Origin: Microglena sp. YARC
Lineage: Eukaryota > Chlorophyta > Chlorophyceae > Chlamydomonadales > Chlamydomonadaceae
DNA: 64,000 nt
Direction: 5' to 3'
Assembly: GCA_022414725.1 (NCBI GenBank)
Contig: CM039462.1
Span: 99,346,579-99,410,578, forward strand
Below the pieces are notes generated by a model. It was given only the letters and a program-made list of their open reading frames with translations. It did not search any database and had not been told where the DNA came from. This document shows, piece by piece, positions 51,948-56,104 of the stretch (positions within the stretch are counted from its first letter, which is position 1; each line of letters begins with the position of its first letter). A program made the translations under genes and the position numbers.

Positions 51948-54900
51948 TAGTTGTGGTGGTGTGTGAGTGGTTGGGGGGTGGGGGGGAGACAATCCTCCCT
52001 TCCTATTCTACACCACATGTATTACTCCTTCCAGCACGAGAGCCCGCGAATGCACTTGCATATCGCAAAGCACTGACCAGGCAAATGCAGAGCCGTGTCT
52101 TCCACTCCGAACACATAGTTCAACTTGACAGATCAGGCACTAGCGTACAATCTTGATACCCCAAAGCTCCCCTGTAAACCTGATCCTCTGCACATATTCC
52201 TAAGCCTATTGTGAAGTTGATTTCGAGGCTCATGACCAATACTCCATCAGGTATAACCCCCCCAGGGCTTTTTTCCCCCGCTACCTACGGCGATCGCTAC
52301 CTAGGACCCCACTTTGGCCTAACCTTCCACTACCTGGAGACTCCGCTATCCCGATCCCAGGGCCCCACCGTTCTGATCCCCGGGCCTCGGTCATACCGAT
52401 CCCCGGGACCTGAGCATACTGATCCCAGGCCCTGATCAATCCAATCCCAGGGACCTGCTAGTCTGATCCCTGGGCCAGTGAGCCAAATCAGTATCCGGAG
52501 CCCACTCTTGACAGACACCAAATCCCTGATTGCCACCAGAAGCCCCCCTTTCTGAAACGAAAAAGACGGGGGACATCTCTGCAATCCTCCATAGACCCTG
52601 CTTCTTCCTTTATAGCTCATCCCCCAGTTAGTGGTCTATGGTAGCAGCCCATGACTAAGTTATTTTTAAGGAAATGAACCAGTGTCATTACGCATCCCCC
52701 CAAAGCTCTGGCCTAGCACAACAAAATCTCCATGGTACACAATGTAGCACTTATTAGTAACACCTTCATTAAATGCCTGCTCACGACCCCAACTCCCCAC
52801 GGCCCCCCAAATTGACCCCCAAAGCTCTAGCCTAGCACAACAAAATCTCCATGTTACACAATGTAGCACTTATTAGTAACACCTTCATTAAATGCCTGCC
52901 CACGACCCCAACTCCCCACGGCCCCCCCAAATTGACCCCCAAAGCTCTGGCCTAGCACAACAAAATCTCCATGGTACACAATGTAGCACTTATTAGTAAC
53001 ACCTTCATTAAATACCTGCCCACGACCCCAACTCCCCACGGCCCCCCCAAATTGACCCCCCAAAGCTCTGGCCTAGCACAACAAAATCTCCATGGTACAC
53101 AATGTAGCACTTATTAGTAACACCTTCATTAAATGCCTGCCCACGACCCCAAGTCCCCACGGCCCCCCCAAATTGACCCCCCAAAGCTCTGGCCTAGCAC
53201 AACAAAATCTCCATGGTACACAATGTAGCACTTGTGCTACAAGTAACACCTTAAATAAATGCCTGCCCATGACGCTAACTCTCACATGGGTATATGACTG
53301 ATTTGGTGGTTGGCTCCAGTGCAAGCAAACGGGCTGGCCCCCTCAACTTCAAGCCCCGTAATAAGGTGTACGATTTATTTATTTATTTATGTGTGCATTC
53401 ATATGTATTTCCATAGGTGCCTAAGTCAGACCCTGAGTGATACAGATGGATTGAGCCTATGCCCTTAAGTCAAAACACAAAAGTGTTTTGCCAATAAGTT
53501 GCCCAACCACATCAGTTCAACACAAAAATACTCGGATTTGGTTTTTCTCAAATGGTGGGAACCAGGTCATGTGAAACATGCTAATTTGTTACTATGGGGT
53601 TCCCTAAGTCCATACGGGTTTTACGCATGAAGTGATACGGAGCCTATCGCGACCGAAACAAGCCATTTTAAAAGAACACCAGGTAAAAATGTTGTGTAAC
53701 GTCTTTCCCTGCCAGTAGTTATTACAGAAGGTCTTGGAAGGCAGTACACAGGCAGCACAGTTGAGTACGTACCCCAAAAACACTGATTATTTACATTTCG
53801 TGGGTGTCCTAAGTCTAGGTCAGAGCTGCACAGCCTCAATTGAAACATTTTGGGCCTCAGGTTTCCTCTACCTTGAGATATAGCGTGGAGAACAACTTAT
53901 TTTTTTTATTCAAAAATTTCAAATATTTTTGAAAATAATGTCAAAGAACAAACTTGTTTTTAGTTGCCTTCAAACATCCACTTCTGAACTCAGTTTTTGT
54001 TTTGGATTAGATCATTGAAAACACACCCTAATCCTGGGCCATGGTGTGGTAGGCCACTGGGAGGTGAAATCTTGAGATGTACAGCTATTTCAGTAGATTC
54101 CTAGGACAAGGCTGAAGCGCAGCCTCCGACCTTGTAATAGAGGTTCGATAAGCCTTTCTTCCCGAGGTACCTTTCTTCGGAATAGCTCGCGCGGCCTCGT
54201 ATATGACGCTAAGTGGATTTGTATCACTAAGTATCGCACATCTGATGTACTGCCACCGACCAGATGCGAACGCGGACGAAAAGTAGCTGCGCGCATAGCT
54301 GACACCTTCGCGAACAATATGAGCCAGACAGAATTCGATTCCGAGCAGTTGAGGTCATGTACGGCTCTGTATCATGCTTGTATCGACTTAGGGCGTTTTC
54401 GGACTAAGGCACTTATGGAGATATGTATTCTATCAAATGTGATTGTGATATTATATCTTATATCTTATATATTACTATTTATTTATTTATTTATTTATGC
54501 ATTTATTCATTGATATGAGAGAGTGACTTACCAGCACTTTGCAACCAGCAAGGCGGGCCACACGATCAGGCGGCGCATCCCCCTGCTACAGGGACAAGGT
54601 TTAAGGCACAAATGTTAGCCATACAAAAAAGATAATGCCTTGAGGGGCGTGGTGTTAAGGGGACCCTCCCTTACGCCGTAGCTGGGGAAATTCACCATTA
54701 CAATGTTAGCCATGCTTCACTCAGATTTGAACAAATATGAAGATGAAACTAAATAATTGTGTAACGCACGATAATGCAGCACTAATTAACCCGTTTTGAC
54801 AAATGGCTCAATGGCACAGCTCCTTTAACGTAGAGGGTGCCAGGTTTGAATCCCCACGGATGCACTTTAGTGTTTGCGGTCGCTGTCAACTGCCATGGTA

Positions 54901-56104
54901 GCTTTGCCCAGATTAAGTAGTAGCCCGTTTCGTTCAGCCGCAAGACGGGGCTATCTTAACACCACGCCCCACCAGGCGTTATCATTACCCAAGTAGGTGC
55001 GTCAGTACCAGGAGCGAGGGTAGGGGTTGCCCTACACCTGCTTATGTCCATACTTGCAACCCCCCACACCAGGCGTTTTCATTACACTATGATGCTGCAA
55101 GATTGCAGAACTGGCGTGCAGGCAGAAGTGCAGGGTGATACTAGATGAAAAATAATTGGGTTTCAGAGTACTCCATTTGTTTAGTCAATTGATAATTTGA
55201 CCAAATGATGGGGTGGACTGAGAACATTTCCCTAAATAGTTGACTGCAGGTGGCGTGGAAATCCAGGTCAACCCTTATTCTGAATCTCCCTCACATCTTC
55301 TTTTATTTTTGTAGCCTGTGTGTGTGCTACAGTCCAGGGGTAGGCCAAATAGGCTTAAGGGACTTGCTAAATTGTGACAGGAAGAGCTCAGCAGTAAAAG
55401 CACTGATGAACTGAACCCAAACAACTGTTTTACGTAGTAGTTTGTGCTTCTGTGATCATTTAATTCTACAATGTAATTAAATCTCATCTCATCTGCGTGA
55501 GTGTGAGGCTTACTGTGATGAACTGAACCCAAACAGACGTAGTCGCCCACATACTAACGGTATATATTTGCATGGGTGGTAAGTGGTAACTGGCGTACCC
55601 TATAACACTCCTGATGTCCAGCTCTTTCACAAGTTGCAAATGGATGTACAGCTCTTTCACAAGTTGTGCAGTCAGCACACACACTTGGGAGCAATAACAC
55701 CAGATAAAACGCAGCAACTCTTAAGCAAGGTGCACAATTTAGCCTAAACCCTAACCCCACCCACCTAAAACAGAGTTTGCATCGGAGGTAACTGGCTCAC
55801 TCAGTATCACTCCTGAACAGATAAACAGCTCCTAAAAAAGTTGCACAGTCAGTACACTCACTTGGGAGCCATCACACGAGATACATCTCAGATACATCTC
55901 TTGCACTTCCACATGTTGCACATGCAGCATGTTTTGAAGGGAGTGAAAACTCGAGATACAACTCAGATACACATTGCAAACACTTTGCACAGTCAGCATG
56001 TTTTGAAGGTAGTGGACATACCAGATGCCCCTCAAATACCCCTCTAAGGTCAGCCAACCCTGGCGCAATACTTCCAAACTCGTTTTATACACTTGTCCTC
56101 TTGA
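14667..56104 (-). CDS. PH-domain formin, giant intron-rich gene (gene-level entry)
   Basis: Formins nucleate and elongate unbranched actin filaments. FH1 delivers profilin-actin and the FH2 dimer rides the barbed end. Exons joined on the minus strand give, in order, a PH domain (56.1-48.0 kb), a low-complexity linker, FH3/armadillo segments (43.8-40.7 kb), a very long proline-rich block (40.7-39.2 kb), a second FH3-like segment (37.7-36.7 kb), a compact FH1 (36.7-36.4 kb), FH2 (34.6-21.4 kb) and a tail with a DAD-like core (14.7 kb). FH2 hallmarks include [21 protein letters not shown] and [18 protein letters not shown]. Assigned exons total about 5.6 kb, roughly 1,860 codons, spread over 41 kb. 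The true start codon was not identified. The c/d and PH-exon joins are uncertain. Confidence 0.88.
15570..16064 (-). repeat. 95-bp array of the exon s donor edge
   Basis: Five units repeat GAGCACATACCTGTTTTATC, i.e. the donor edge, with GTTTGCATTTGTATCTAGTT. Two units have CACCTCCCC in place of the donor. Confidence 0.88.
16065..16171 (-). CDS. formin exon s, C-terminal tail
   Basis: Acceptor caccacag (16172), donor GTATGT (16064), 107 nt, phase 0 to 2. It encodes [20 protein letters not shown] then [15 protein letters not shown]. Phases fit both neighbours. A partial copy of its 5' edge lies at 16236-16282 beside a (TG)n run. Confidence 0.82.
16449..16585. mobile_element. degenerate MITE of the AGCTTCTAGG family
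   Basis: Has CATAGCAGCTTCCTTCCAGC, then GAGCCAGACACTGGGTG and a weak inverted end. Tentative. Confidence 0.4.
16795..17239 (-). repeat. repeats downstream of exon r
   Basis: Nine or so 29-bp units (CTGATAAGCTGCTTGTGACG) are interleaved with copies of the exon r donor edge (CTCACCTCCTTGG, 17043-17055) and of GCGACGCATAGCAAAAACAA. Confidence 0.82.
17240..17297 (-). CDS. formin exon r, charged helix after FH2
   Basis: Acceptor cattccag (17298), donor GTGAGT (17239), 58 nt, phase 2 to 0. It encodes [20 protein letters not shown], typical of the basic helix at the end of FH2. An earlier GGTGAG inside the exon is an alternative donor. Confidence 0.82.
17710..18780 (+). mobile_element. ~1.1-kb dispersed element of unknown class, copy 2
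   Basis: Same order of blocks as 2266-3450, from AAGGGCGCCTGGAGGCGCG to TTTTTTTCATTCGGGTA. An extra internal AGGGCGCCTGGAGGC is present near 17907. It lies in the exon q to r intron. Confidence 0.65.
18791..19810 (-). other. formin intron sequence, no further feature
   Basis: Contains a GGGGTGG-rich stretch (19220-19560) and short (ACAT)n/(CATC)n runs near 19665-19710. No coding or RNA gene was seen. Confidence 0.6.
19813..20022. repeat. 26-bp minisatellite, eight units
   Basis: GTAGTATATAATTATC TTGATTATTC repeats almost perfectly. AT-rich, intronic, non-coding. There are no spacers, so it is not a CRISPR array. Confidence 0.95.
20030..20345. repeat. dispersed GGGGTAG.CCAAATAGGC repeat, inverted pair
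   Basis: A minus-orientation copy (20030-20085) faces a plus-orientation copy (20168-20345). The core is AGACTTGCCCAACC with flanking ACAGTGATGAACTCAACCCC. Confidence 0.65.
20424..20620 (-). mobile_element. tRNA-derived SINE, copy 2
   Basis: On the minus strand, box A TGGCTCGATGG (20607-20597) and box B GGTTTGAATCC (20568-20558) are followed by GCGGTCGCTGTCAACC and the tail CACCAGGCGTTATCATTA. It lies in a formin intron in the same orientation as the gene. Confidence 0.82.
20654..21420. repeat. GATGATGGTGATTGTGGT array
   Basis: Trinucleotide-derived higher-order repeat of about 36-54 bp in the exon q to r intron. The 270-codon Met/Val and His frames are repeat artefacts. Confidence 0.95.
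21448..21517 (-). CDS. formin exon q, FH2 C-terminal post
   Basis: Acceptor ccatgcag (21518), donor GTATGT (21447), 70 nt, phase 1 to 2. It encodes [20 protein letters not shown] then MILR, matching the FH2 'FF..i..Fv..f..a' helix. Confidence 0.92.
22023..22155 (-). CDS. formin exon p, FH2 coiled segment
   Basis: Acceptor gtacatag (22156), donor GTGTGA (22022), 133 nt, phase 0 to 1. It encodes [20 protein letters not shown] then [19 protein letters not shown], matching the FH2 'L...l..le..l......F...m..F' region. Confidence 0.92.
22160..22440 (-). repeat. GT microsatellite and exon p acceptor-edge copy
   Basis: (TG)n with GTGTGGTGTG interruptions at 22173-22290, and a repeat of CTTCCATCAGCTCCTATG at 22405-22432. 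Confidence 0.82.
22470..22830. repeat. TATAAACTGCCTGCTTACT minisatellite
   Basis: About fifteen irregular units of TTATAAACTGCCTGCTTA within the formin intron. Confidence 0.9.
22935..23240. repeat. dispersed GGGGTAG.CCAAATAGGC repeat, inverted pair
   Basis: A minus copy (22945-23045) faces a plus copy (23145-23235) across about 100 bp. A fold-back arrangement like that at 20.03-20.35 kb. Confidence 0.6.
23655..25506 (-). repeat. large array of the exon o donor edge
   Basis: Three sub-arrays are all built on CACCCACCTTGTATTTGTG, i.e. the exon end plus donor. There are three units of about 96 bp (23655-23900), about eleven of 115-120 bp with (CCA)n runs (23905-25200), and six of about 59 bp (25205-25506). 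Confidence 0.93.
25507..25662 (-). CDS. formin exon o, FH2
   Basis: Acceptor caccacag (25663), donor GTGGGT (25506), 156 nt, phase 0. It encodes [30 protein letters not shown] and an acidic Asp/Glu loop ([19 protein letters not shown]). It sits between conserved FH2 exons in the right phase. Confidence 0.85.
25663..26430 (-). repeat. copies of the exon o acceptor edge
   Basis: Two long partial copies (26085-26172 and 26345-26425) carry GATCTCCTC.ACTTGGAC and AGCTAT.G.ATCTGC. GTTGGTGTTGGTG simple repeats fill the rest. Confidence 0.85.
26430..26695. repeat. (CAT)n microsatellite
   Basis: Interrupted CAT/ATC trinucleotide run. Ile/Ser/Met frames are artefacts. Confidence 0.93.
26700..27432 (-). 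repeat. copies of the exon n donor edge
   Basis: Three or four units of about 215 bp (starts near 26706, 26800, 27015, 27215) repeat GCGCACCTTCAGTCTAGCAT, AGGAGGCGCTCATCCTCT and AT-rich intron. Includes a run of about 27 C at 26756-26782. Confidence 0.9.
27433..27513 (-). CDS. formin exon n, FH2
   Basis: Acceptor cctgtgcag (27514), donor GTGCGC (27432), 81 nt, phase 0. It encodes [20 protein letters not shown] then LLDPRLK, in the position of the FH2 helix following 'TLLxxl'. Confidence 0.85.
27514..28990 (-). repeat. copies of the exon n acceptor edge
   Basis: Six or more units repeat ATGATCTCGTCGGCAAGAAC then CTGCACAGGAAGG.AACATC, near 27820, 27950, 28110, 28500, 28655 and 28945. Confidence 0.87.
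28765..28885 (+). repeat. dispersed repeat, GTCGCCATGC.GCGACAG family
   Basis: Shares TTCGGGGGG, ATGCGTCGCCATGC and GACAGAA.GGCAAC with 49990-50125 and 61210-61380. Class unknown. Confidence 0.55.
29110..30237 (-). repeat. copies of the exon m donor edge
   Basis: Units repeat CACCTGCAA.AGAGTGGTCT then CCCATCAGTGCTCTT and AGCTTGGGCAAGTCCCT. A 46-bp sub-array (29595-29850) of CCACCAGTGACTGTACTGTA occupies the middle. Confidence 0.88.
30238..30435 (-). CDS. formin exon m, FH2 signature
   Basis: Acceptor ccttccag (30436), donor GTGAGA (30237), 198 nt, phase 0. It contains [18 protein letters not shown], then [17 protein letters not shown], the most diagnostic FH2 block (GNxxNxGxxxGxAxGFxL...KLxDxKSxDxxxTLL). 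Confidence 0.96.
30815..30990 (-). repeat. two copies of the exon m acceptor edge
   Basis: ATCTGCTTAATAGCCAGCTG with GTTGCCACCACCTG, and AACCAGCTGCTTTGTTGCCA, duplicate the start of exon m. A (TC)n run lies at 30665-30718. Confidence 0.75.
31080..32534 (-). repeat. array of partial exon l copies
   Basis: Eight copies of the last about 70-80 nt of exon l plus donor lie near 31088, 31208, 31427, 31608, 31889, 32023, 32217 and 32398. All contain CACCTCCTTGGCAGAG.TCAG and CTTCTGAGG.GTTG. GTCCAGGGGTAG.CAAATAGG repeats are embedded in several. Confidence 0.92.
32535..32813 (-). CDS. formin exon l, FH2 core
   Basis: Acceptor gttcccag (32814), donor GTGAGA (32534), 279 nt, phase 0. It encodes [16 protein letters not shown], then [18 protein letters not shown] and [11 protein letters not shown]. 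These match FH2 helices around 'L....P..eE...l..y' and 'R...f.f'. Confidence 0.93.
33228..33329 (-). CDS. formin exon k, FH2
   Basis: Acceptor ggtatgcag (33330), donor GTGAGA (33227), 102 nt, phase 0. It ends [17 protein letters not shown], the FH2 'LDxKRaqNxxIxL' actin-contacting helix. Confidence 0.93.
33340..33850 (-). repeat. 48-bp array of the exon k acceptor edge
   Basis: About ten units repeat GCATCTTGTGTACCTGCGTA then CGAGCATATGAGGTAGGTAG. Each preserves the exon edge CTTGTGTAC and the CTGC acceptor. Confidence 0.93.
33925..33995. repeat. (CT)n microsatellite
   Basis: An almost pure CT run. The long Arg/Glu frame on the minus strand is an artefact. Confidence 0.93.
33996..34423 (-). 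repeat. copies of the exon j donor edge with C runs
   Basis: Two copies (34268-34305 and 34108-34140) repeat AACGCACCTGAGCAAAGTGC and TTCTCGATATTC. Each is accompanied by a CTCTCTCTGTCTCCGTCTCC block and 20-30 consecutive C. Confidence 0.88.
34424..34585 (-). CDS. formin exon j, FH2 start
   Basis: Acceptor cacaccag (34586), donor GTGCGT (34423), 162 nt, phase 0 to 0. It encodes [20 protein letters not shown] then NATFW, the FH2 opening motif 'lKp..W' and the conserved Trp. An acidic stretch and [10 protein letters not shown] follow, matching the FH2 lasso and linker start. Confidence 0.92.
35285..36444 (-). repeat. five FH1 exon-end copies ('exonlets') in the exon i to j intron
   Basis: Copies at 36267-36321, 36054-36107, 35683-35737, 35484-35538 and 35296-35350 each encode an 18-codon proline module ending in PAPGPAHK or close to it. 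All are followed by GT (GTACAG in three). Four keep an AG immediately before the unit. Between them lie GTGTGTG and long G runs. Confidence 0.82.
35859..36029 (+). pseudogene. ectopic fragment of nuclear 18S rRNA
   Basis: About 170 bp match the universally conserved 3'-half of small-subunit rRNA: GATGCCGACTAGGGATTGGC, then AAAGTTTTTGGGTTCCGGGG, AAACTTAAAGGAATTGACGG and GAGCCTGCGGCTTAATTT. Matching stops abruptly on both sides inside the exonlet repeats. It lies antisense to the formin transcript in an intron and is not a functional rRNA gene. A few substitutions (TTAACTTAACACG) suggest decay or divergence. Confidence 0.9.
36445..36774 (-). CDS. formin exon i, FH3 end and FH1
   Basis: Acceptor cttggcag (36775), 330 nt, phase 2 start. 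It encodes [18 protein letters not shown], then proline tracts ([33 protein letters not shown]). The end before GTGCAG (36444) is in phase 2, but exon j needs phase 0. The last 53 nt match 54-nt intronic copies with one base missing, so this copy has either a real deletion or a sequencing gap. Confidence 0.78.
36775..37330 (-). repeat. 135-bp array of the exon i acceptor edge
   Basis: Four units with exact 135-bp spacing (TACTGGTGGG at 36811, 36946, 37081, 37216) contain the acceptor and about 55 nt of exon (TTGACAACCTGTAC on the minus strand). The period is a multiple of three. Confidence 0.9.
37526..37701 (-). CDS. formin exon h, second FH3-like segment
   Basis: Acceptor ccctgcag (37702), donor GTGAGT (37525), 176 nt, phase 0 to 2. 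It encodes [19 protein letters not shown], then [18 protein letters not shown]. This resembles the late FH3 repeat ('lRxx..e....G'). It lies after the giant proline block, so the armadillo region appears split. Confidence 0.8.
37702..38215 (-). repeat. copies of the exon h acceptor edge
   Basis: Two units (about 37835-37970 and 38010-38170) repeat GGGGTTGATGATCTCTAGAA, GAATCAGCTGCAGGG.GG and the intron part GCTCCAGGAAGTCAAATATA. Confidence 0.8.
38420..38650. repeat. (CAGT)n tetranucleotide array
   Basis: CAGT/CGGT repeats with few interruptions, followed by a C run near 38660-38690. Ser/Val/Gln low-complexity frames here are artefacts. Confidence 0.92.
38750..38800 (-). repeat. copy of the exon g donor edge
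   Basis: ACTTACATGTGATTCTATG is repeated about 165 bp inside the next intron, carrying the GTAAGT donor again. Confidence 0.6.
38937..40987 (-). CDS. formin exon g, FH3 end plus giant FH1-like block
   Basis: Acceptor ctgcag (40988), donor GTAAGT (38936). The first about 100 codons are armadillo-like ([32 protein letters not shown]). About 1.4 kb of proline modules of the form [15 protein letters not shown] follows; these are profilin and SH3/WW-type ligands. The last about 110 codons turn acidic ([13 protein letters not shown]) and Ala/Pro-rich, ending KKEVIIESH. Both ends fit phase 0, but the length is 2,051 nt (2 mod 3) and the frame shifts within long G runs near 39.9-40.4 kb. Assembly indels in G tracts are the simplest cause. 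Confidence 0.78.
40988..41930 (-). repeat. copies of the exon g acceptor edge, with SINE-tail pieces
   Basis: Units near 41095, 41780 and 41880 repeat GTCATCAATGTGCTTGTCAA with the CTGC acceptor. The 41.16-41.70 kb units add GATAACGCTTGGAGG.G and TGGTGTTAAGGGGACC, which matches the SINE 3' tail. Confidence 0.72.
42020..42070 (-). repeat. copy of the exon f donor edge
   Basis: GAGCAGCTGCACCCCATCCA plus GACAAAACA duplicates the last part of exon f just inside the following intron. Confidence 0.65.
42179..42457 (-). CDS. formin exon f, FH3 armadillo
   Basis: Acceptor catgtag (42458), donor GTGGGG (42178), 279 nt, phase 0 to 0. It starts [18 protein letters not shown] and ends [16 protein letters not shown]. 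The 'F-x-x-x-x-G-x-x-x-L' helix is typical of the FH3 armadillo region of formins. Confidence 0.82.
42458..43115 (-). repeat. 133-bp array of the exon f acceptor edge
   Basis: Five units with exact 133-bp spacing (CTACATGGG at 42458, 42591, 42724, 42857, 42990) each contain the acceptor, about 78 nt of exon f and 55 nt of intron. The exon part stays open in each unit. Confidence 0.9.
43120..43345. repeat. GGGTCAGGGTT minisatellite
   Basis: Short GGGTTAGGGTCGG / GGTCAGGG units, interspersed and irregular, in the exon e to f intron. Resembles but is not telomeric. Confidence 0.8.
43480..43600 (-). repeat. partial duplicate of exon e with donor
   Basis: A copy of the last about 75 nt of exon e ([25 protein letters not shown]), with its own GTATAG donor-like end, lies just downstream of the real exon. 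Confidence 0.75.
43621..43779 (-). CDS. formin exon e, FH3/GBD region start
   Basis: Acceptor ctatccag (43780), donor GTAAAG (43620), 159 nt, phase 0 to 0. It encodes [19 protein letters not shown] followed by a charged helix ([19 protein letters not shown]). This is consistent with the helical N-terminal regulatory region that, in diaphanous-type formins, binds small GTPases. Assignment to that region rests on position and helical character. Confidence 0.78.
43780..44530 (-). repeat. copies of the exon e acceptor edge with AT-rich spacers
   Basis: Units near 43995, 44210, 44365, 44425 and 44470 repeat GACATTTCGTCCCTGGAG and TTCACAGCAGGTTGATACAG. AATTGAAT-type AT-rich spacers and GGGTTCAGAGTT runs lie between them. 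Confidence 0.72.
45300..45988 (-). repeat. tandem copies of the exon d donor edge
   Basis: Five units of about 130 bp contain GGCCCTGCTGCATGAGA and the exon-like ACGGATAAG.GGAAGCCCAAG followed by GT. The intron part is CGCAAATCCTTTAATTGG. Confidence 0.8.
45989..46559 (-). CDS. formin exon d, low-complexity linker
   Basis: Donor GTGGGT at 45988 after ...KRRPK, phase 0. The reading frame is open for 571 nt back to a CAG at 46560. The product is Gly/Ala/Pro/Ser-rich, with a [12 protein letters not shown] stretch and an Ala-rich helix ([21 protein letters not shown]). The acceptor at 46560 is out of phase with exon c, so a further small exon or another acceptor is likely. Confidence 0.62.
46560..47075 (-). 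repeat. 44-bp array upstream of exon d
   Basis: About twelve units of ATATGTACTGCAGAGGGTGG then TGCTGGGGGTGAGCATGTTG occur. The long minus-strand frame through them (His/Gln/Pro repeats) is the repeat, not protein. Confidence 0.88.
47080..47997 (-). repeat. tandem copies of the exon c donor edge
   Basis: About five units of 200-270 bp repeat the exon end (CAGGAGTCCATGGATGGGAGG), the donor region GGTGAGACATGCCTGGATGG and C-rich tracts. Copies begin near 47100, 47270, 47520, 47800 and 47990. Confidence 0.75.
47998..48247 (-). CDS. formin exon c, PH C-terminal helix and linker
   Basis: Acceptor ccatggcag (48248), donor GTGAGA (47997), 250 nt, phase 2 to 0. It begins WVLACNN and includes [11 protein letters not shown], the conserved-Trp C-terminal helix of a PH domain. 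A Ser/Pro/Gly-rich linker follows. Several diverged copies of the same exon start lie upstream at 48.3-49.2 kb. Confidence 0.78.
48248..49225 (-). repeat. tandem duplicated copies of exon c
   Basis: At least seven copies of the acceptor edge are present. Three are long and still open through WLE.VLA: 48565-48655, 48750-48828 and 49140-49218. Each keeps an AG acceptor before GTGG. Shorter copies lie near 48300, 48400, 48480, 48890 and 49030. Confidence 0.8.
49335..49410. repeat. 29-bp GGCCACGGGCACGTGGTAAC repeats
   Basis: Three near-perfect units. Each contains the palindrome CACGTG. In the PH exon b to c intron. Confidence 0.88.
49690..49830. repeat. CATAAGTATT decamer array
   Basis: About ten units of ATAAGTATTC. 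AT-rich, non-coding. Confidence 0.9.
49990..50125 (+). repeat. dispersed repeat, GTCGCCATGCAGCGACAG family
   Basis: Matches 61210-61380 over GGGGCATTTCTGACTAGGTT-like and CGTCGCCATGCAGCGACAG stretches, and 28765-28885 in part. Confidence 0.6.
50310..50469 (-). repeat. tandem copies of the exon b donor edge
   Basis: Three or four units repeat TTTGCTG...AAGAG followed by the donor GTGCGCTTTTCAAATTC. Each keeps the GT and 20-30 nt of exon-like sequence. Confidence 0.75.
50470..50528 (-). CDS. formin exon b, PH-domain strands
   Basis: Acceptor ttctacag at 50529, donor GTGCGC at 50469, 59 nt, phase 0 to 2. It encodes [19 protein letters not shown] plus two bases of Arg. That fits the FxFxLxFxxKKR beta-strand pair preceding the PH C-terminal helix. 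The phase matches exon c exactly. Confidence 0.7.
50529..51880 (-). repeat. tandem array of the exon b acceptor edge
   Basis: Copies near 50535, 50935, 51400, 51630 and 51840 (230-460 bp spacing) carry CCTGTCTCATTCTCCTGCTA, then TTGTTGTTGA and a CAG acceptor followed by exon-like ATATCTTGGAGGA. Between them lie GGGTGTGTG-rich blocks. Confidence 0.7.
52480..52551 (-). CDS. formin PH-domain exon candidate
   Basis: A strong acceptor (polypyrimidine then cgtttcag at 52552) precedes [17 protein letters not shown], which fits a PH-domain middle strand. The downstream donor was not resolved. Below 52480 the sequence turns into about 30-bp GGGATCAG-type tandem repeats (52330-52500). Confidence 0.4.
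52690..53300 (-). repeat. 122-bp tandem array containing the CYIVYHGDF exon stretch
   Basis: Five units share AAAGCTCTGGCCTAGCACAA, CATGGTACACAATGTAGCAC and CCACGACCCCAACTCCC. The coding-like part is intact in most units. Confidence 0.8.
53160..53240 (-). CDS. formin PH-domain exon candidate (tentative boundaries)
   Basis: The minus strand reads [19 protein letters not shown] after an acceptor-like ttacttgtag. The string resembles the second and third PH strands (K-CY-VL-GD-L). Five copies of this stretch stand in a 122-bp tandem array (52690-53240), so which copy is used, and its donor, cannot be decided from sequence. Confidence 0.35.
53315..53390 (+). repeat. dispersed repeat with (ATTT)n tail
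   Basis: Shared with 1150-1212 (opposite strand context). Ends AAGGTGTACG then ATTTATTTATTTATG. Confidence 0.5.
53400..54630. other. no supported feature
   Basis: Probable formin intron. Only short frames without domains and a TTTA run near 54478-54510 are seen. Confidence 0.5.
54632..54690 (-). mobile_element. SINE 3' tail fragment
   Basis: GATAATGCCTTGAGGGGCGT then GGTGTTAAGGGGACC is the reverse complement of the SINE tail. The same fragment recurs in the 41.2-41.7 kb array. Confidence 0.55.
54794..54988 (+). mobile_element. tRNA-derived SINE, copy 3 (best preserved)
   Basis: Box A TGGCTCAATGG (54804-54814) and box B GGTTTGAATCC (54843-54853), then GCGGTCGCTGTCAACTGCCA and the tail CACCAGGCGTTATCATTA. 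A second tail-like piece (CACACCAGGCGTTTTCATTA) lies at 55065-55087. Confidence 0.85.
55320..55540 (+). repeat. dispersed GGGGTAGGCCAAATAGGC repeat
   Basis: ACAGTCCAGGGGTAGGCCAA, then TTAAGGGACTTGC, GACAGGAAG and GATGAACTGAACCCAAACA. Partial copies occur throughout the window (20.0, 22.9, 23.1, 31.3, 31.5, 32.1, 44.6, 60.3 and 60.8 kb). Confidence 0.7.
55600..56021 (-). repeat. tandem copies of the exon a donor edge
   Basis: Four or five units of 50-115 bp contain the GAG.TGTATCT.GAG exon edge, then CTTCAAAACATGCTG and TGACTGTGCAA intron sequence. Some units carry the donor-like CCCAAGTGAGTG. Confidence 0.55.
56022..56104 (-). CDS. formin exon a, PH domain start (tentative)
   Basis: An open stretch reading [20 protein letters not shown] resembles the GWLxxxG opening strand of PH domains. 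It ends at a good donor (GTATGT, 56021-56016). Immediately downstream there are tandem copies of the YLRG edge with further donors (GTGAGT). The acceptor (ctgtag, 56105) is a guess. The exon ends in phase 2, which does not match the next candidate exon directly. Confidence 0.45.

Noticed and set aside
51905..52156. Plus-strand exon candidate ([17 protein letters not shown])
   Set aside because: Opposite strand to the formin, starts in a GT microsatellite, no family recognised and no matching neighbouring exon.
52690..53300. 122-bp regular repeats as a possible CRISPR-like array
   Set aside because: Units are homogeneous along their full length and contain a coding-like exon stretch. No repeat/spacer alternation.
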